Source of the DNA: Flagellimonas_B algarum
GTDB lineage: Bacteria > Bacteroidota > Bacteroidia > Flavobacteriales > Flavobacteriaceae
Reading direction: 5' to 3'
DNA: 64,000 bases
Assembly (NCBI RefSeq): GCF_040513375.1
Contig: NZ_JBEVTG010000002.1
Span: 124,001-188,000 of the forward strand
The notes beneath the pieces are model-generated. The model did not search any database, was not told where the DNA came from, and saw only the letters and a list, made by a program, of their open reading frames with translations. Both the position numbers and the translations under genes were made by a program. Positions 25,604-34,111 of this stretch are shown here, piece by piece (position 1 is the stretch's first letter; each line of letters starts with the position of its first letter).

Positions 25604-26160
25604 GCAAAAAGGTTTTTGAATACCATGGCTAAAATAAAAGGCCCCAGTATGATGCCGTTAAAAGCGGCATGCAAGAGCATCGCATGAAAGAGGCCTAGTT
25701 TTACGCGGATGTACCCCAAGAAAATCCCGCTGATCAACTGGGGCAGGACCAACAACGGCGCCCACCAGATCGAAACGTCATAACTCGTGAAGTTGAAGAA
25801 ATGGATGGCTGCAAAACCCAAGGTCAAGAAATAGAATACCAAGGGAAACAGACTTGAATTCTTAAAAAGACCCATTGGGGCCCTGAAAATCAGTTCCTCC
25901 ATCAGTGGTGCCAAAATGATGGCCAAACCAAAGATCATCAAGGGGGAGTATTGTTCGAACATCTGGCTGACGGCATGATCACCGAAATCGATCCCAATGG
26001 CTGTTTGCAAAATGTTCAAGAACATCCCGGCGCAGACCGAAAGCACTAGCATCCAGACCAAGAGCCCGAAAAACAAACGAAGCTGGAGTTTTTTGGTAGC
26101 ACGTAATCGGACATACTCCGGATTGCGAAAAAAGCGCCAAACACGCAGCGGTAGGATCAT
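25600..26160 (-). CDS. CPBP family intramembrane metalloprotease
   Basis: 186 aa with about five to six membrane helices. The CPBP (CAAX protease / Rce1-like) motifs are present: MEELIFRAP (EExxxR), FAAIHFFNF (FxxxHxxF) and LLHAAFNGII (HxxxN). The Glu and His residues would bind zinc or activate water in the membrane. Substrates are unknown; in other bacteria such proteins process peptides or give immunity to them. Overlaps both neighbours by 4 bases in the LolD-CPBP-TIGR02757 operon. Confidence 0.88.
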   Translation of the reverse strand: MILPLRVWRFFRNPEYVRLRATKKLQLRLFFGLLVWMLVLSVCAGMFLNILQTAIGIDFGDHAVSQMFEQYSPLMIFGLAIILAPLMEELIFRAPMGLFKNSSLFPLVFYFLTLGFAAIHFFNFTSYDVSIWWAPLLVLPQLISGIFLGYIRVKLGLFHAMLLHAAFNGIILGPFILAMVFKNLFA

Positions 26161-26819
26161 GGGGCGATGTTTCCGTCGATGATGGTCAACTTTCGATCGG
26201 CCATATCGGCCAGGGTAGGATTATGGGTCACGATGATGAAGGTTTGACCGAACTCATCGCGCAATTGGAAAAACAGACGATGCAGGTTTTCCGCACTTTC
26301 CGAATCGAGGTTGCCACTGGGTTCGTCGGCAAAAATCACCGAAGGCTTGTTGATCAAAGCCCTAGCAACGGCCACCCGTTGTTGTTCACCGCCCGAAAGC
26401 GCTGAAGGCTTGTGATCATAACGGTCTGAAAGACCTAGAAAATCGAGCAATCTTTTGGCCTCGGTTTCCGCCTCGTTTTTTGTTGTTCCCTTGATAAAGG
26501 CAGGGATGCACACGTTTTCAAGTGCCGTAAACTCGGGTAGGAGTTGGTGGAATTGGAAAATAAAGCCGATTTGCTCATTTCGGAAACGGGCAAGTTGTCT
26601 GTCGTTCAAGCCGGTGACTCGTATGCCATTGATGTCCAATTCCGCTGCACCGACATTACTGGGCGTGTCCAACGTACCCAACAATTGCAAAAGGGTCGTT
26701 TTGCCAGCCCCTGACGGACCGACTATGGCTACGACTTCACCTTTATCGATGTTTAGACTGACCCCTTTCAAGACCTTGAGGTCGCCATAATTTTTTTCAA
26801 GTTGTTTCGCTTGGATCAT
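26157..26819 (-). CDS. ABC transporter ATP-binding protein, LolD/MacB-type
   Basis: 220 aa. Walker A is GPSGAGKTTLLQLLG, the Q-loop FIFQFHQLLPEFTALENV, signature LSGGEQQRVAVARAL, Walker B VIFADEPSGNLDSE and switch His in IIVTHNP. The FQFHQLLPEF pattern is typical of LolD-like ATPases, which drive type VII (mechanotransmission) systems such as lipoprotein release or MacB-type export. The matching permease is not next to it: downstream lie CPBP and TIGR02757 genes, so the partner (LolC/E) must be elsewhere. The first gene of the operon. Confidence 0.9.
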   Translation of the reverse strand: MIQAKQLEKNYGDLKVLKGVSLNIDKGEVVAIVGPSGAGKTTLLQLLGTLDTPSNVGAAELDINGIRVTGLNDRQLARFRNEQIGFIFQFHQLLPEFTALENVCIPAFIKGTTKNEAETEAKRLLDFLGLSDRYDHKPSALSGGEQQRVAVARALINKPSVIFADEPSGNLDSESAENLHRLFFQLRDEFGQTFIIVTHNPTLADMADRKLTIIDGNIAP

Positions 26820-26972
26820 GGGCTATAATTCAAGTTGAAAGTACGCATTCGTATCCACCCCACAAAAAACACGCTTTAAAAAGGAATCCAAAACTTTTAC
26901 GACTATTAAGCATACGTTAAAAAGAAGTGTTCCTTTTGGAATTTCAAAAAAAATGTTGAACTTTTACATTAA

Positions 26973-27536
26973 ATGAATAAACAAAATATGGACGATTTTA
27001 AAACTGCCATTTTCGCCAATGGATGTTTTTGGTGCACCGAAGCCGTTTTCCAGCGGATTAAAGGCGTGCGCGATGTGACTTCTGGATATACCGGAGGTCA
27101 TATAAAAAATCCGGCCTATCGTGAGGTGTGTAGCGGCCGAACCGGCCATGCGGAAGCCATTCGAATCGAATTCGACCCAGAGGAAGTAACCTTCTCTGAA
27201 TTGCTTGAAGTCTTCTTTGCCACCCATGACCCGACGACTTTAAACCGTCAGGGGAACGATGTTGGAACCCAGTACCGCAGTGAGATTTTCTATACTTCGG
27301 AACAGCAACGGGTAGAAGCGGAAGAATTTATTGCCTTATTGGAGGAGAAAAGGGTTTTCGCCTCGCCTATCGTTACCGCGGTATCGGCCGAAGCGCCTTT
27401 TTATGAGGCTGAAGACGCACATCACAACTATTACAATGAGAATCGTTCGCAACCGTATTGTCAGATCATTATCGATCCAAAGATCAATAAGTTGAGTAAA
27501 TATTATGCAAATAAGTTGAACACGGTCACCACCTGA
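26973..27536 (+). CDS. msrA: peptide-methionine (S)-S-oxide reductase
   Basis: 187 aa. The nucleophile Cys18 sits in the diagnostic motif FANGCFWCTEAVF, and GYTGG, YREVCSGRTGHAEAI and GTQYRSEIFYTS are the standard MsrA blocks; resolving Cys residues at the far C-terminus are missing, so it may use Cys21 or a simpler recycling route. It reduces methionine-S-sulfoxide in proteins with thioredoxin. There is no signal peptide, hence cytoplasmic. An ATG five codons downstream (26988, MDDFKTAIF) is an alternative start. It stands alone and ends in a terminator. Confidence 0.94.
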   Translation: MNKQNMDDFKTAIFANGCFWCTEAVFQRIKGVRDVTSGYTGGHIKNPAYREVCSGRTGHAEAIRIEFDPEEVTFSELLEVFFATHDPTTLNRQGNDVGTQYRSEIFYTSEQQRVEAEEFIALLEEKRVFASPIVTAVSAEAPFYEAEDAHHNYYNENRSQPYCQIIIDPKINKLSKYYANKLNTVTT

Positions 27537-27563
27537 CAAGGTGTTGGTAACGAAAGGAATGTG

Positions 27564-27594
27564 AAAGGGGAGCTGAAGGGTTCCCCTTTTTTTT
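27564..27594 (+). terminator. intrinsic terminator after msrA
   Basis: AAAGGGGA and TCCCCTTT pair across a ten-base loop, followed by a run of eight or more T before GTTGG. Confidence 0.85.
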
Positions 27595-27650
27595 GTTGGA
27601 AATTGATCGGCCATCCGGTTTAGTTAGCGGTTTTTGATTATTTTTCAATC

Positions 27651-27947
27651 ATGTCAGCGAAGAAAGATAAACGCGTCAAATACTTACTACTGGGATTGTT
27701 ACTCGATTTGATCGGGATGTCTTCCTTGCTCATTCCGGGATTAGGCGATTTCCTGGATGTGATCTGGGCACCCATTGCCGGGTGGTTGATGACCCGGATG
27801 TATAAGGGAAGGATCGGTCAAGCCGCAGGGGTCGTTACCTTTATTGAGGAATTGGTGCCCGGCCTCGATATCATCCCCACCTTTACCATCATGTGGGTCT
27901 ATACCTACCTGTTATCCGGAAAGGATGCGAAGGCTTCCAAAGAATGA
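27651..27947 (+). CDS. small conserved membrane protein
   Basis: 98 aa, with two to three hydrophobic segments (YLLLGLLLDLIGMSSLLIPG; IWAPIAGWLMTRMY; IIPTFTIMWVYTYLLS) and charged ends. Pro/Gly-rich turns such as LIPGLGDFLDVIWAPIAG and LVPGLDIIP recur. I know it only as a conserved hypothetical protein in Flavobacteriaceae. Inner membrane. Separate from msrA by a terminator and from the PhoD gene by about 110 bases, so probably its own unit. Confidence 0.7.
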   Translation: MSAKKDKRVKYLLLGLLLDLIGMSSLLIPGLGDFLDVIWAPIAGWLMTRMYKGRIGQAAGVVTFIEELVPGLDIIPTFTIMWVYTYLLSGKDAKASKE

Positions 27948-28058
27948 TGCTCCGAAGGGTACGTAAAGGCAACTTTTTCGAAACGGTTTCTTTATTTCTT
28001 TGGCTCAATTATTGGTTACCTTAGCTTGCAAACAAGTTTTTTCCTAAAACACCATACC

Positions 28059-29393
28059 ATGAAAAATTACCTACTGCTCGCTGCAGTAATTTGTCTTAGT
28101 TGGTCTAGCCTGGTCGGGCAAGATGTATTGCAATCAGGGCCGATGGTCGGGTATTCGACCATGCGGGAAGTGCTCCTATGGGCCCAAACGACCGAACAGG
28201 CCGTGGTGCATTTCGAATATTTCGATAAACAAGATCCAGAACAGCGATTCAAAACCGAACCGGTAACCACCGAATCGGGCAATGCCTTTGTGGCCCGCTC
28301 GATTGCGGATAAGATCCTACCCGGAAAAACATACGGTTATGAATTGTTCATAAACGGTGAACGAATCGAACGTGATTATCCAATGGAATTCCAATCCCAG
28401 ACGTTATGGCAGTGGCGTACCGACCCCCCGGAAATCCGGTTTGCCGTTGGCAGTTGTAACTACGTTAACGAAGAACGGTTCGACCGACCGGGCACGCCTT
28501 ATGGCAGTGAACATGAGATCTTCGGGGCGATACACGAAAAAAATCCTGATTTTATGTTGTGGTTGGGCGATAACACCTACCTCAGGGAAGCGGACTGGAA
28601 TTCGCGTACCGGTTTCCTTCATCGGTACACGCATACCCGTTCGTTGCCTGAAATGCAGCCATTGTTGGCTTCGACCCATCACTACGCGATTTGGGACGAT
28701 CACGATTTTGGACCCAATAATGCCGATGGTAGTTTTTGGCTGAAGGATACGGCATCGGAAATATTCAAGTTGTTTTGGGCCAACCCGAATTTCGATGTGA
28801 TCGGCAAGGGAGGCATCACCGGGGTCTTTCAATGGGGAGACCTTGACTTTTTCTTACTTGACAATAGGTATTACCGAACATCGAATGAAAATTTCGCCGC
28901 CGAACGTGAACTTTTGGGCAAAGCACAGATCGATTGGCTGATCAATGCGTTGGCTTCAAGCAACGCCCCGTTCAAATTCATCGCTATTGGCGGCCAGGTC
29001 ATTAGCACCGAGGCCATGCACGAGAACTACGCGACCTTTCCGACCGAACAGCGGTATCTGCTCGAAAAGATCAGGGAAGCGCGAATCGAGGGGGTCATTT
29101 TTCTTGATGGCGACCGACATCATACCGGGTTGAGCCGCATGCAGGAAAGTGATAGGGTGTATCCCATTTACGATTTGACCTGTTCTTCCTTAACCGCGGG
29201 TGCCCATGACAATATGGAAGAACGCAACCAATACCGCTTGGAAGAAACCCTGTATGGGAAGCACAATTTCGGAATCTTAACGGTAAAAGGGCCCAGGACC
29301 GATCGGGTCTTGACCATGGCCATCCATGACAAGGATGGAGCGGTGGTTTGGACCAAGGACATCCGTGCACGGGATTTACGCTACAAAAGATAA
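28059..29393 (+). CDS. exported PhoD-like phosphatase/phosphodiesterase
   Basis: 444 aa. A signal peptide (MKNYLLLAAVICLSWSSLVG) precedes QDVLQSG. The N-terminal Fn3-like part (VLLWAQTTEQAVVHFEYF) and the metallophosphatase core are both seen: FAVGSCNYVNEERFD, LWLGDNTYLREADW, YAIWDDHDFGPNNADG, FIAIGGQVIS and GVIFLDGDRHHTG. This is the PhoD family of Ca2+/Fe-dependent phosphatases, which hydrolyse phosphomono- and diesters such as teichoic acid or nucleotides in the periplasm. It is probably induced at low phosphate, but no Pho box was identified. Three bases separate it from the next gene, so they form an operon. Confidence 0.9.
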   Translation: MKNYLLLAAVICLSWSSLVGQDVLQSGPMVGYSTMREVLLWAQTTEQAVVHFEYFDKQDPEQRFKTEPVTTESGNAFVARSIADKILPGKTYGYELFINGERIERDYPMEFQSQTLWQWRTDPPEIRFAVGSCNYVNEERFDRPGTPYGSEHEIFGAIHEKNPDFMLWLGDNTYLREADWNSRTGFLHRYTHTRSLPEMQPLLASTHHYAIWDDHDFGPNNADGSFWLKDTASEIFKLFWANPNFDVIGKGGITGVFQWGDLDFFLLDNRYYRTSNENFAAERELLGKAQIDWLINALASSNAPFKFIAIGGQVISTEAMHENYATFPTEQRYLLEKIREARIEGVIFLDGDRHHTGLSRMQESDRVYPIYDLTCSSLTAGAHDNMEERNQYRLEETLYGKHNFGILTVKGPRTDRVLTMAIHDKDGAVVWTKDIRARDLRYKR

Positions 29394-29396
29394 AAA

Positions 29397-30452
29397 ATGA
29401 CGATTATAAAACGTAACCTAGTATCGGGTTTTGTCGGCTTTTTAGCGTACACGCTGGGCGCACAAACACCCATGGAAGACCTGATCTTAAATACTTCACC
29501 TGCCGGTAAAACAACCTTTAAGCTGGAAGCTTCCGATAACCAAGGCAATTCAGGATACCTGCCAGTAGTGGTCGTCAAGGGCAGTACCCCTGGCCCCGTT
29601 TTCAGTATCGTGGCCGGTGTCCATGGTTACGAATATCCTCCGATAATCGCCACCCAGGAACTTTTAGCGGAAATCGACGCCACGCGATTGAAGGGCACCT
29701 TGATCGTCGTACCAATCGCCAACCGGGCCTCCTTTCTTGGACGTGAACCTTTTCGGAATCCACAAGACGGTGTGAATTTGAACAATGCATTCCCCGGCGA
29801 TGCTGAAGGTACCATTACCCAGCGTTTGGCTGACATCATCACCCGCAAGATCATTCCGCATAGTACCGTTTTTTTGGATATCCATGGCGGGGATGCTTGT
29901 GAAGACCTGATTCCGTTCGTATGCTATTACAACAATAGGGAACAAGCCGAAAATACGGCGGTTGCCAAACGCCTTTCCGATACTGCCGGCTTCCCTTATG
30001 TGGTTTCCTATCCGTATACCATCAAAGCGACCGATCCGGCCAAGTATGCTTTTAAACAAGCCGTCCAGGATGGGAAGATCGCATTGAGCATCGAAGGTGG
30101 AAAATTAGGGAATGTGCAGGAAGAGGTGGTTGCACTCATTAAAAACGGGGTATATCGCATGCTCGTCGGGATGGGGATGTGGGAGCTTGAAACCTTAGCA
30201 GCAACAGTGCCTATCCAATTGAATTCACAGACCTATGTGCGTTCGAAGGTAACGGGCATCTTCCATACCACGATGAAGGCCGGTGATGCCGTAAAAAAAG
30301 ACGAATTGCTAGGTTATGCTACCGACGAATTCGGTAACCGTTTGGAAGAATACCGTGCCCCGAATTATGGGATCATCCTATACCATTTGGCCACCCCGCC
30401 GATCAACAAAGGGGAGACGGTAGCTTGCGTTAGCACCTATAAGGAAGAATAG
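29397..30452 (+). CDS. exported succinylglutamate desuccinylase/aspartoacylase-family (M14-like) amidohydrolase
   Basis: 351 aa. A probable signal peptide (NLVSGFVGFLAYTLGAQ) leads the chain. The zinc site of the aspartoacylase/AstE family is visible: GVHGYEYPP (HxxE), DIHGGDACEDL (His) and a Glu in ALSIEGGKLG that would act as the catalytic base. Family members cleave N-acyl groups or short peptides; export rules out a plain AstE role in arginine breakdown, so an extracytoplasmic acyl-amino acid or peptide is likelier (inference). It is cotranscribed with the PhoD gene three bases upstream. Confidence 0.82.
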   Translation: MTIIKRNLVSGFVGFLAYTLGAQTPMEDLILNTSPAGKTTFKLEASDNQGNSGYLPVVVVKGSTPGPVFSIVAGVHGYEYPPIIATQELLAEIDATRLKGTLIVVPIANRASFLGREPFRNPQDGVNLNNAFPGDAEGTITQRLADIITRKIIPHSTVFLDIHGGDACEDLIPFVCYYNNREQAENTAVAKRLSDTAGFPYVVSYPYTIKATDPAKYAFKQAVQDGKIALSIEGGKLGNVQEEVVALIKNGVYRMLVGMGMWELETLAATVPIQLNSQTYVRSKVTGIFHTTMKAGDAVKKDELLGYATDEFGNRLEEYRAPNYGIILYHLATPPINKGETVACVSTYKEE

Positions 30453-30516
30453 CGCAGCTCGTTTCCACTGCGTTACCGAGTTCATACGGATGGTTCTTTC
30501 GGAATTGATCTTGTCG

Positions 30517-31197
30517 TTAGGCGTTGCGACCGTCTTGGATCAACCCATAAAATTCATTGCGTAGTTGTTCGTCTTCAAATGCGCCACCGTATTCCACCGT
30601 GGTGGTAAAACTTTCCTTGTCTTTGATACCCCGTGAAGAAACACACAAATGTTTGGCGTGGACCACTACGATCACATCGTCGGTCTTCAAGGTTTCTTTG
30701 AGATCGTTTCGGATTTGAAGGCACAGCCGTTCCTGAACTTGTGGGCGGTGGGCATAATAATCGACCAATCGATTGATTTTCGAAAGGCCGACCACTTTAT
30801 CTTTCGGAATGTAGCCGATATGCGCCTTCCCGACGATGGGTAAAAAGTGATGTTCACAGGAAGAATCGATATTGATGTCCTGTTCGACCAATAGTTTGCG
30901 GTATCCGTATTTGTTTTCAAAGGTCGATACCTTCGGCCTGTTGCTGGGGTCCAACCCGTAGAACAGTTCTTTCACGTACATCTTGGCGAAGCGATAAGGA
31001 GTACCTGATAGGCTGTCGTCGTCCATATCAAGACCCAAGGTTTCCATGATTTTTCCAAAGTGGTGTTGGATCTTTTCTATTTTTTCTTGCTCGCTTAGCA
31101 TAAAGGCATCGGCCCGCATCGGGGTATCGACCGAAGTCGATACATGCTGGTCGCCAAGCGCTTCGATTTGTTCGATATTCATTTTGGACGTTCGCAT
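30517..31197 (-). CDS. folE: GTP cyclohydrolase I (zinc-dependent type IA)
   Basis: 226 aa. Zinc ligands Cys114 and His117 (SSCEHHFLP) and Cys185 (HAKHLCVSSRG) match C110, H113 and C181 of E. coli FolE; GYIPKDKVVGLSKINRLVDY and RPQVQERL are the usual active-site parts. It makes 7,8-dihydroneopterin triphosphate from GTP for folate and, in this phylum, possibly pterin. The start MRTSKMNIEQ is chosen because its A overlaps the stop of merC by one base (TAATG). Pairing with merC under a likely metal-responsive operator is notable because this enzyme needs zinc. Confidence 0.96.
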   Translation of the reverse strand: MRTSKMNIEQIEALGDQHVSTSVDTPMRADAFMLSEQEKIEKIQHHFGKIMETLGLDMDDDSLSGTPYRFAKMYVKELFYGLDPSNRPKVSTFENKYGYRKLLVEQDINIDSSCEHHFLPIVGKAHIGYIPKDKVVGLSKINRLVDYYAHRPQVQERLCLQIRNDLKETLKTDDVIVVVHAKHLCVSSRGIKDKESFTTTVEYGGAFEDEQLRNEFYGLIQDGRNA

Positions 31198-31619
31198 TAC
31201 GATTCGATTTGTTCGGTAGCACAGCAATCGGCTTCACCGCATTGACAATATTTCCGATTGTAAAGGTGAAAAAAGATCAGGGCAAGTGTCGGCAGGTAAA
31301 TCACTTCCTCCATCAGATGGTACCAACCCATTTTCTCATTAAGTAGGATAAAGGCCAAAACGATCCAACTTCCCCATAAGGCCACTTGCATCCAGGTTTT
31401 GGAACTGGTCTGTGCCGAACGCCAAACCGCTGCCAAGGATATGATTAAAAACAGGATATCCAAAGTGCCCCACCATTCCGGGTGGGCTTCAGCATGGCCC
31501 GCGATCTCCGCCTGTGCGACAAAAAGAAAAGGGGTGGCCAAACAATGGATCAGACACAAGGTACTTGCCGCAGCACCCAAAATGTTCGGTTTGGCCGTTA
31601 AACGCAGGGAACTCAACAT
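31197..31619 (-). CDS. MerC-domain membrane protein
   Basis: 140 aa with four predicted membrane helices. The MerC-type Cys pair lies in the first helix (STLCLIHCLATPFLFV), and a cysteine-rich tail follows the last helix (CQCGEADCCATEQIES). MerC proteins move Hg2+ across the inner membrane in mercury operons, but chromosomal MerC in Bacteroidota has no mer neighbours and is probably involved in another soft or divalent metal. The ATG at MLSSLRLT fits the -7 element TATTTTTG (31647-31654, minus strand). Its product may supply or sense metal for the cotranscribed FolE (inference). Confidence 0.82.
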   Translation of the reverse strand: MLSSLRLTAKPNILGAAASTLCLIHCLATPFLFVAQAEIAGHAEAHPEWWGTLDILFLIISLAAVWRSAQTSSKTWMQVALWGSWIVLAFILLNEKMGWYHLMEEVIYLPTLALIFFHLYNRKYCQCGEADCCATEQIES

Positions 31620-31646
31620 ATACGATGTGTTTTTAGAATTGGAATG

Positions 31647-31706
31647 CAAAAATAATCCAAAAATTTTAACGCAACTTAGTCGCATTTAAAATTCTTCTTA
31701 ATTTTG
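31647..31706. promoter_or_regulatory. divergent promoters with a 27-bp near-palindromic operator (31664-31690)
   Basis: The palindrome is centred on 31677 with 10 of 13 base pairs symmetric; its core is GCAACTTAGTCGC, flanked by A/T runs. To the right TAATTTTG (31699-31706) is an exact -7 element for the ABC operon, five bases before its ATG. To the left, on the minus strand, TTG-N17-TATTTTTG (31674 down to 31647) is the merC promoter. The palindrome covers both -33 zones, so one bound repressor would block both. The length and symmetry suit a Fur/Zur-family box (inference). Confidence 0.65.
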
Positions 31707-31711
31707 TTCAT

Positions 31712-32347
31712 ATGGGATTCGCAGTACAGTGTTCAGACCTTCAATTCGATTATGGAGCGACGCAAGCCTTTGAATTTCCGGATGTATCCTTGGCATCCGG
31801 TGAGCATCTCTTGATTTTAGGACCTTCAGGGGTGGGAAAAACTACTTTTCTCCATTTACTTTCGGGTATTTTACCCGCCAGTAGCGGTCAAATAGCCATT
31901 AATGGAATCGAAATTACCGAGCTGGGAAGAAAACGCCTTGATGCCTTTCGAGGTGAGGAAATCGGGTTGATTTTCCAGCAATATCATTTTGTAAGATCTT
32001 TGACCGTGGCCGAGAATTTACGCCTGCGCCAACAGTTTCCTAAACAACAAGGGGATAAGGCGTATTTGAAGGGCATCGCTGAGCGCTTAGGTCTGACCGA
32101 CCATTTGAACAAAAGTGTCAACCACTTAAGCCAAGGTCAGCAACAACGACTTGCCATCGGACTCGGGTTGATCCATAAACCCAAAGTGGTTTTTGCCGAC
32201 GAGCCGACTTCGAATCTTGATGATGCGAACTGTGAAAAGGTCATTACCCTCTTAAAGGACGAGGCAGACCTCTGTGGCAGCAGTCTGGTCATTATAACCC
32301 ATGACCAGCGGGTCACCCAACATTTTCCAAATCAGATCGTCTTGTGA
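31712..32347 (+). CDS. ABC transporter ATP-binding protein, MacB/LolD-type
   Basis: 211 aa. Walker A GPSGVGKTTFLHLLSG, Q-loop GLIFQQYHFVRSLTVAENL, signature LSQGQQQRLAIGLGL (Gly2 is replaced by Gln, a common variant), Walker B VVFADEPTSNLDD, switch His in IITHDQR. It energises the adjacent permease; the two overlap by 4 bases (GTGA). ATP hydrolysis in such type VII ABC systems is coupled to periplasmic or outer-membrane work rather than to substrate movement through the inner membrane. The promoter right before the ATG suggests a leaderless mRNA. Confidence 0.9.
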   Translation: MGFAVQCSDLQFDYGATQAFEFPDVSLASGEHLLILGPSGVGKTTFLHLLSGILPASSGQIAINGIEITELGRKRLDAFRGEEIGLIFQQYHFVRSLTVAENLRLRQQFPKQQGDKAYLKGIAERLGLTDHLNKSVNHLSQGQQQRLAIGLGLIHKPKVVFADEPTSNLDDANCEKVITLLKDEADLCGSSLVIITHDQRVTQHFPNQIVL

Positions 32348-33681
32348 ATTTAGCGTATTTAGCTTACCGAAACATGATCTCGAAACCGTTGAATATGGTT
32401 TTGAGCCTGCTCTTGTTGGTATTGAGCGTATCCTTGGTCACGTTCATCCTCCAATTGAGCCAACAACTGAACGGTCAAATGGATAAAAACATCGCTCCGG
32501 TCGACATGGTCGTTGGGGCCAAGGGGAGTCCCTTGCAATTGGTGCTTTCTTCCGTTTTACATATCGACGCCCCTACAGGCAACATTCCCTTAAAAGAAGC
32601 CGAACCCTTGATGACGCATCCCTTTGTCAAGATGGCCATACCAGTTTCCTATGGGGATAACTACAAAGGGTACCGACTTTTGGGTACCGAACCCTCCTAT
32701 ATAGATGCTTATGGCGGGACCCTAGCCAATGGGCGTTTGTTTAAAGAATCCTTTGAAGTGGTCGCGGGGCACCAAGTCGCCACCAAATTGGGCTTGCAGG
32801 TAGGGGATACATTCGTTGGCGCCCATGGTTTGGCCGCTGAAGCTATTGATGTGCATGATGACAAACCCTATACCGTTGTGGGTATTTTGAATCCAACTTC
32901 TACGGTCTTAGATCAGTTGCTCATATCGAATTTGGCCAGTATTTGGGAAGCCCATGATCACGAAGGACACGATCATGGCGATGAGGCCGAACATGATCAT
33001 GACGACCACGATCACGAAGGACATGACCATGACGACCACGATCACGAAGACGAAGGGCATGATCATGAAGAACACCCTGGTGAAGGGCATGATCATAGCG
33101 ATGACAGTGAAGCGGCCCATGAACATAAGGAAGAGGATTTGGAAATCACTTCGCTATTGGTCAAATTCAAGAACCCTATGGCTTTGGTACAATTGCCGCG
33201 TTCCATCAATGAGAACACCAACATGCAAGCGGCCTTACCAGGTTTTGAAATCCAACGCTTGACAGGCCTCTTGGGTTCCGGTGTCAAGACGATCAACGGT
33301 ATCGCTTTGGCCATCTTGTTCGTTTCGGGCTTTAGTATTTTTATCAGTTTGTTAAAAACGATCCGTGAACGACGGCAAGAACTCGCATTGTTACGGACTT
33401 ATGGACTTGGAACCCGTAAATTGCTGTATCTTGTACTCTTCGAGGGACTGTTTTTGGCGGTTCTAGGCTTTGTCGCAGGGTGGCTTTTGGGGAGATTGGC
33501 ATTAAAATTGGTGTCGAACTATATGATAGCGACCTATGGGTACGCCCTTGATATCAGTGGCCCTGACCTTACGGAACTTTGGTTCTTCGTTGCGACCTTA
33601 CTGATTTCAGGTCTGGCCGTTTTGTTGGCATCGACCTCGATTTTTAAATTGGACATTTCAAAAGTATTGGCAAATGAATAA
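32344..33681 (+). CDS. ABC permease (FtsX/MacB type) with His-rich metal-binding loop
   Basis: 445 aa, GTG start. One N-terminal helix (MVLSLLLLVLSVSLVTFILQ), a large periplasmic domain (about residues 45-310), and three C-terminal helices ending in KVLANE: the FtsX-like layout of MacB. Inserted in the periplasmic domain is a 58-residue stretch (residues 204-261) with 19 His in HDH/GHDH repeats and many Asp/Glu, a typical zinc- or nickel-binding segment. In the DNA this stretch contains a 30-bp tandem duplication. I infer a transporter or lipoprotein mover acting in zinc handling. I recall PA4065 in Pseudomonas, Zur-regulated, as a counterpart. Confidence 0.88.
   Translation: MNLAYLAYRNMISKPLNMVLSLLLLVLSVSLVTFILQLSQQLNGQMDKNIAPVDMVVGAKGSPLQLVLSSVLHIDAPTGNIPLKEAEPLMTHPFVKMAIPVSYGDNYKGYRLLGTEPSYIDAYGGTLANGRLFKESFEVVAGHQVATKLGLQVGDTFVGAHGLAAEAIDVHDDKPYTVVGILNPTSTVLDQLLISNLASIWEAHDHEGHDHGDEAEHDHDDHDHEGHDHDDHDHEDEGHDHEEHPGEGHDHSDDSEAAHEHKEEDLEITSLLVKFKNPMALVQLPRSINENTNMQAALPGFEIQRLTGLLGSGVKTINGIALAILFVSGFSIFISLLKTIRERRQELALLRTYGLGTRKLLYLVLFEGLFLAVLGFVAGWLLGRLALKLVSNYMIATYGYALDISGPDLTELWFFVATLLISGLAVLLASTSIFKLDISKVLANE
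32991..33050 (+). repeat. 30-bp tandem duplication inside the His-rich coding segment
   Basis: Bases 32991-33020 and 33021-33050 are the same but for two positions (T/C at the seventh base, G/A at the last). The unit encodes HDHDDHDHEG-type residues. The near identity, against looser repeats around it, points to recent slippage or duplication. Confidence 0.85.
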
Positions 33682-34111
33682 AATGGTGGTACTGGTATTG
33701 GTGCTCGTAGGCTTTTTACAAGCCCATGGACAGGTAGACCTGACCTGGTCTGATTTCGCCGACATTACCTTTGAACCGGAATACAATGAGAAGTATGACG
33801 TGCATTTTTTGAAACCTAATTTCGGCGAGAAGATCAAAGCCTATCAGGGCAAAGAGGTACGTATTACCGGATATTTTTTGGATATTACAGGTTCTGGGGA
33901 GGTATTGCTGATTTCAGCCAACCCGATGGCCACTTGTTTTTTCTGTGGGGCCGCGGGGCCAGAAAGTATCATTGAAGTCGATTTCAAGGACTTTCCTTCG
34001 TTTAAGACCGATCAGGTCATTCGGGCCACGGGAATCTTGGAATTGAATCGCGATGATGTTGACCAAATGACCTATGTGCTCCGAAAGGCGAGTGCCCAAT
34101 TGATCCAATAA
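33674..34111 (+). CDS. exported CFFC-motif protein, DUF3299-like
   Basis: 145 aa. A signal peptide (MVVLVLVLVGFLQAHG) precedes QVDLTWSDF. The mature part is a single small beta domain: YQGKEVRITGYFLDITGSGE, then NPMATCFFCGAAGPESIIEV with Cys88 and Cys91, and a last strand (VIRATGILELNRDD). The order fits DUF3299-like proteins next to MacB-type ABC genes. CxxC next to aromatic residues may bind zinc or copper in the periplasm (inference). It overlaps the permease end by 8 bases. ATG at 33674; a Met three codons later is possible. Confidence 0.75.
   Translation: MNKMVVLVLVLVGFLQAHGQVDLTWSDFADITFEPEYNEKYDVHFLKPNFGEKIKAYQGKEVRITGYFLDITGSGEVLLISANPMATCFFCGAAGPESIIEVDFKDFPSFKTDQVIRATGILELNRDDVDQMTYVLRKASAQLIQ

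Noticed and set aside
26829..26972. Inverted repeat around CCAAAA/TTTTGG between the ABC ATPase and msrA genes
   Set aside because: The arms are short, with mismatches and over 40 bases apart in A+T-rich DNA; not better than chance.
31197..31619. Mercury resistance operon from the MerC domain
   Set aside because: No merA, merR, merT or merP nearby; the neighbour is folE, and the region looks like general metal handling.
32949..33132. Short repeats that might suggest a CRISPR array
   Set aside because: The repeats are adjoining, in frame, and encode HDHE-type residues; there are no spacers and no cas genes.
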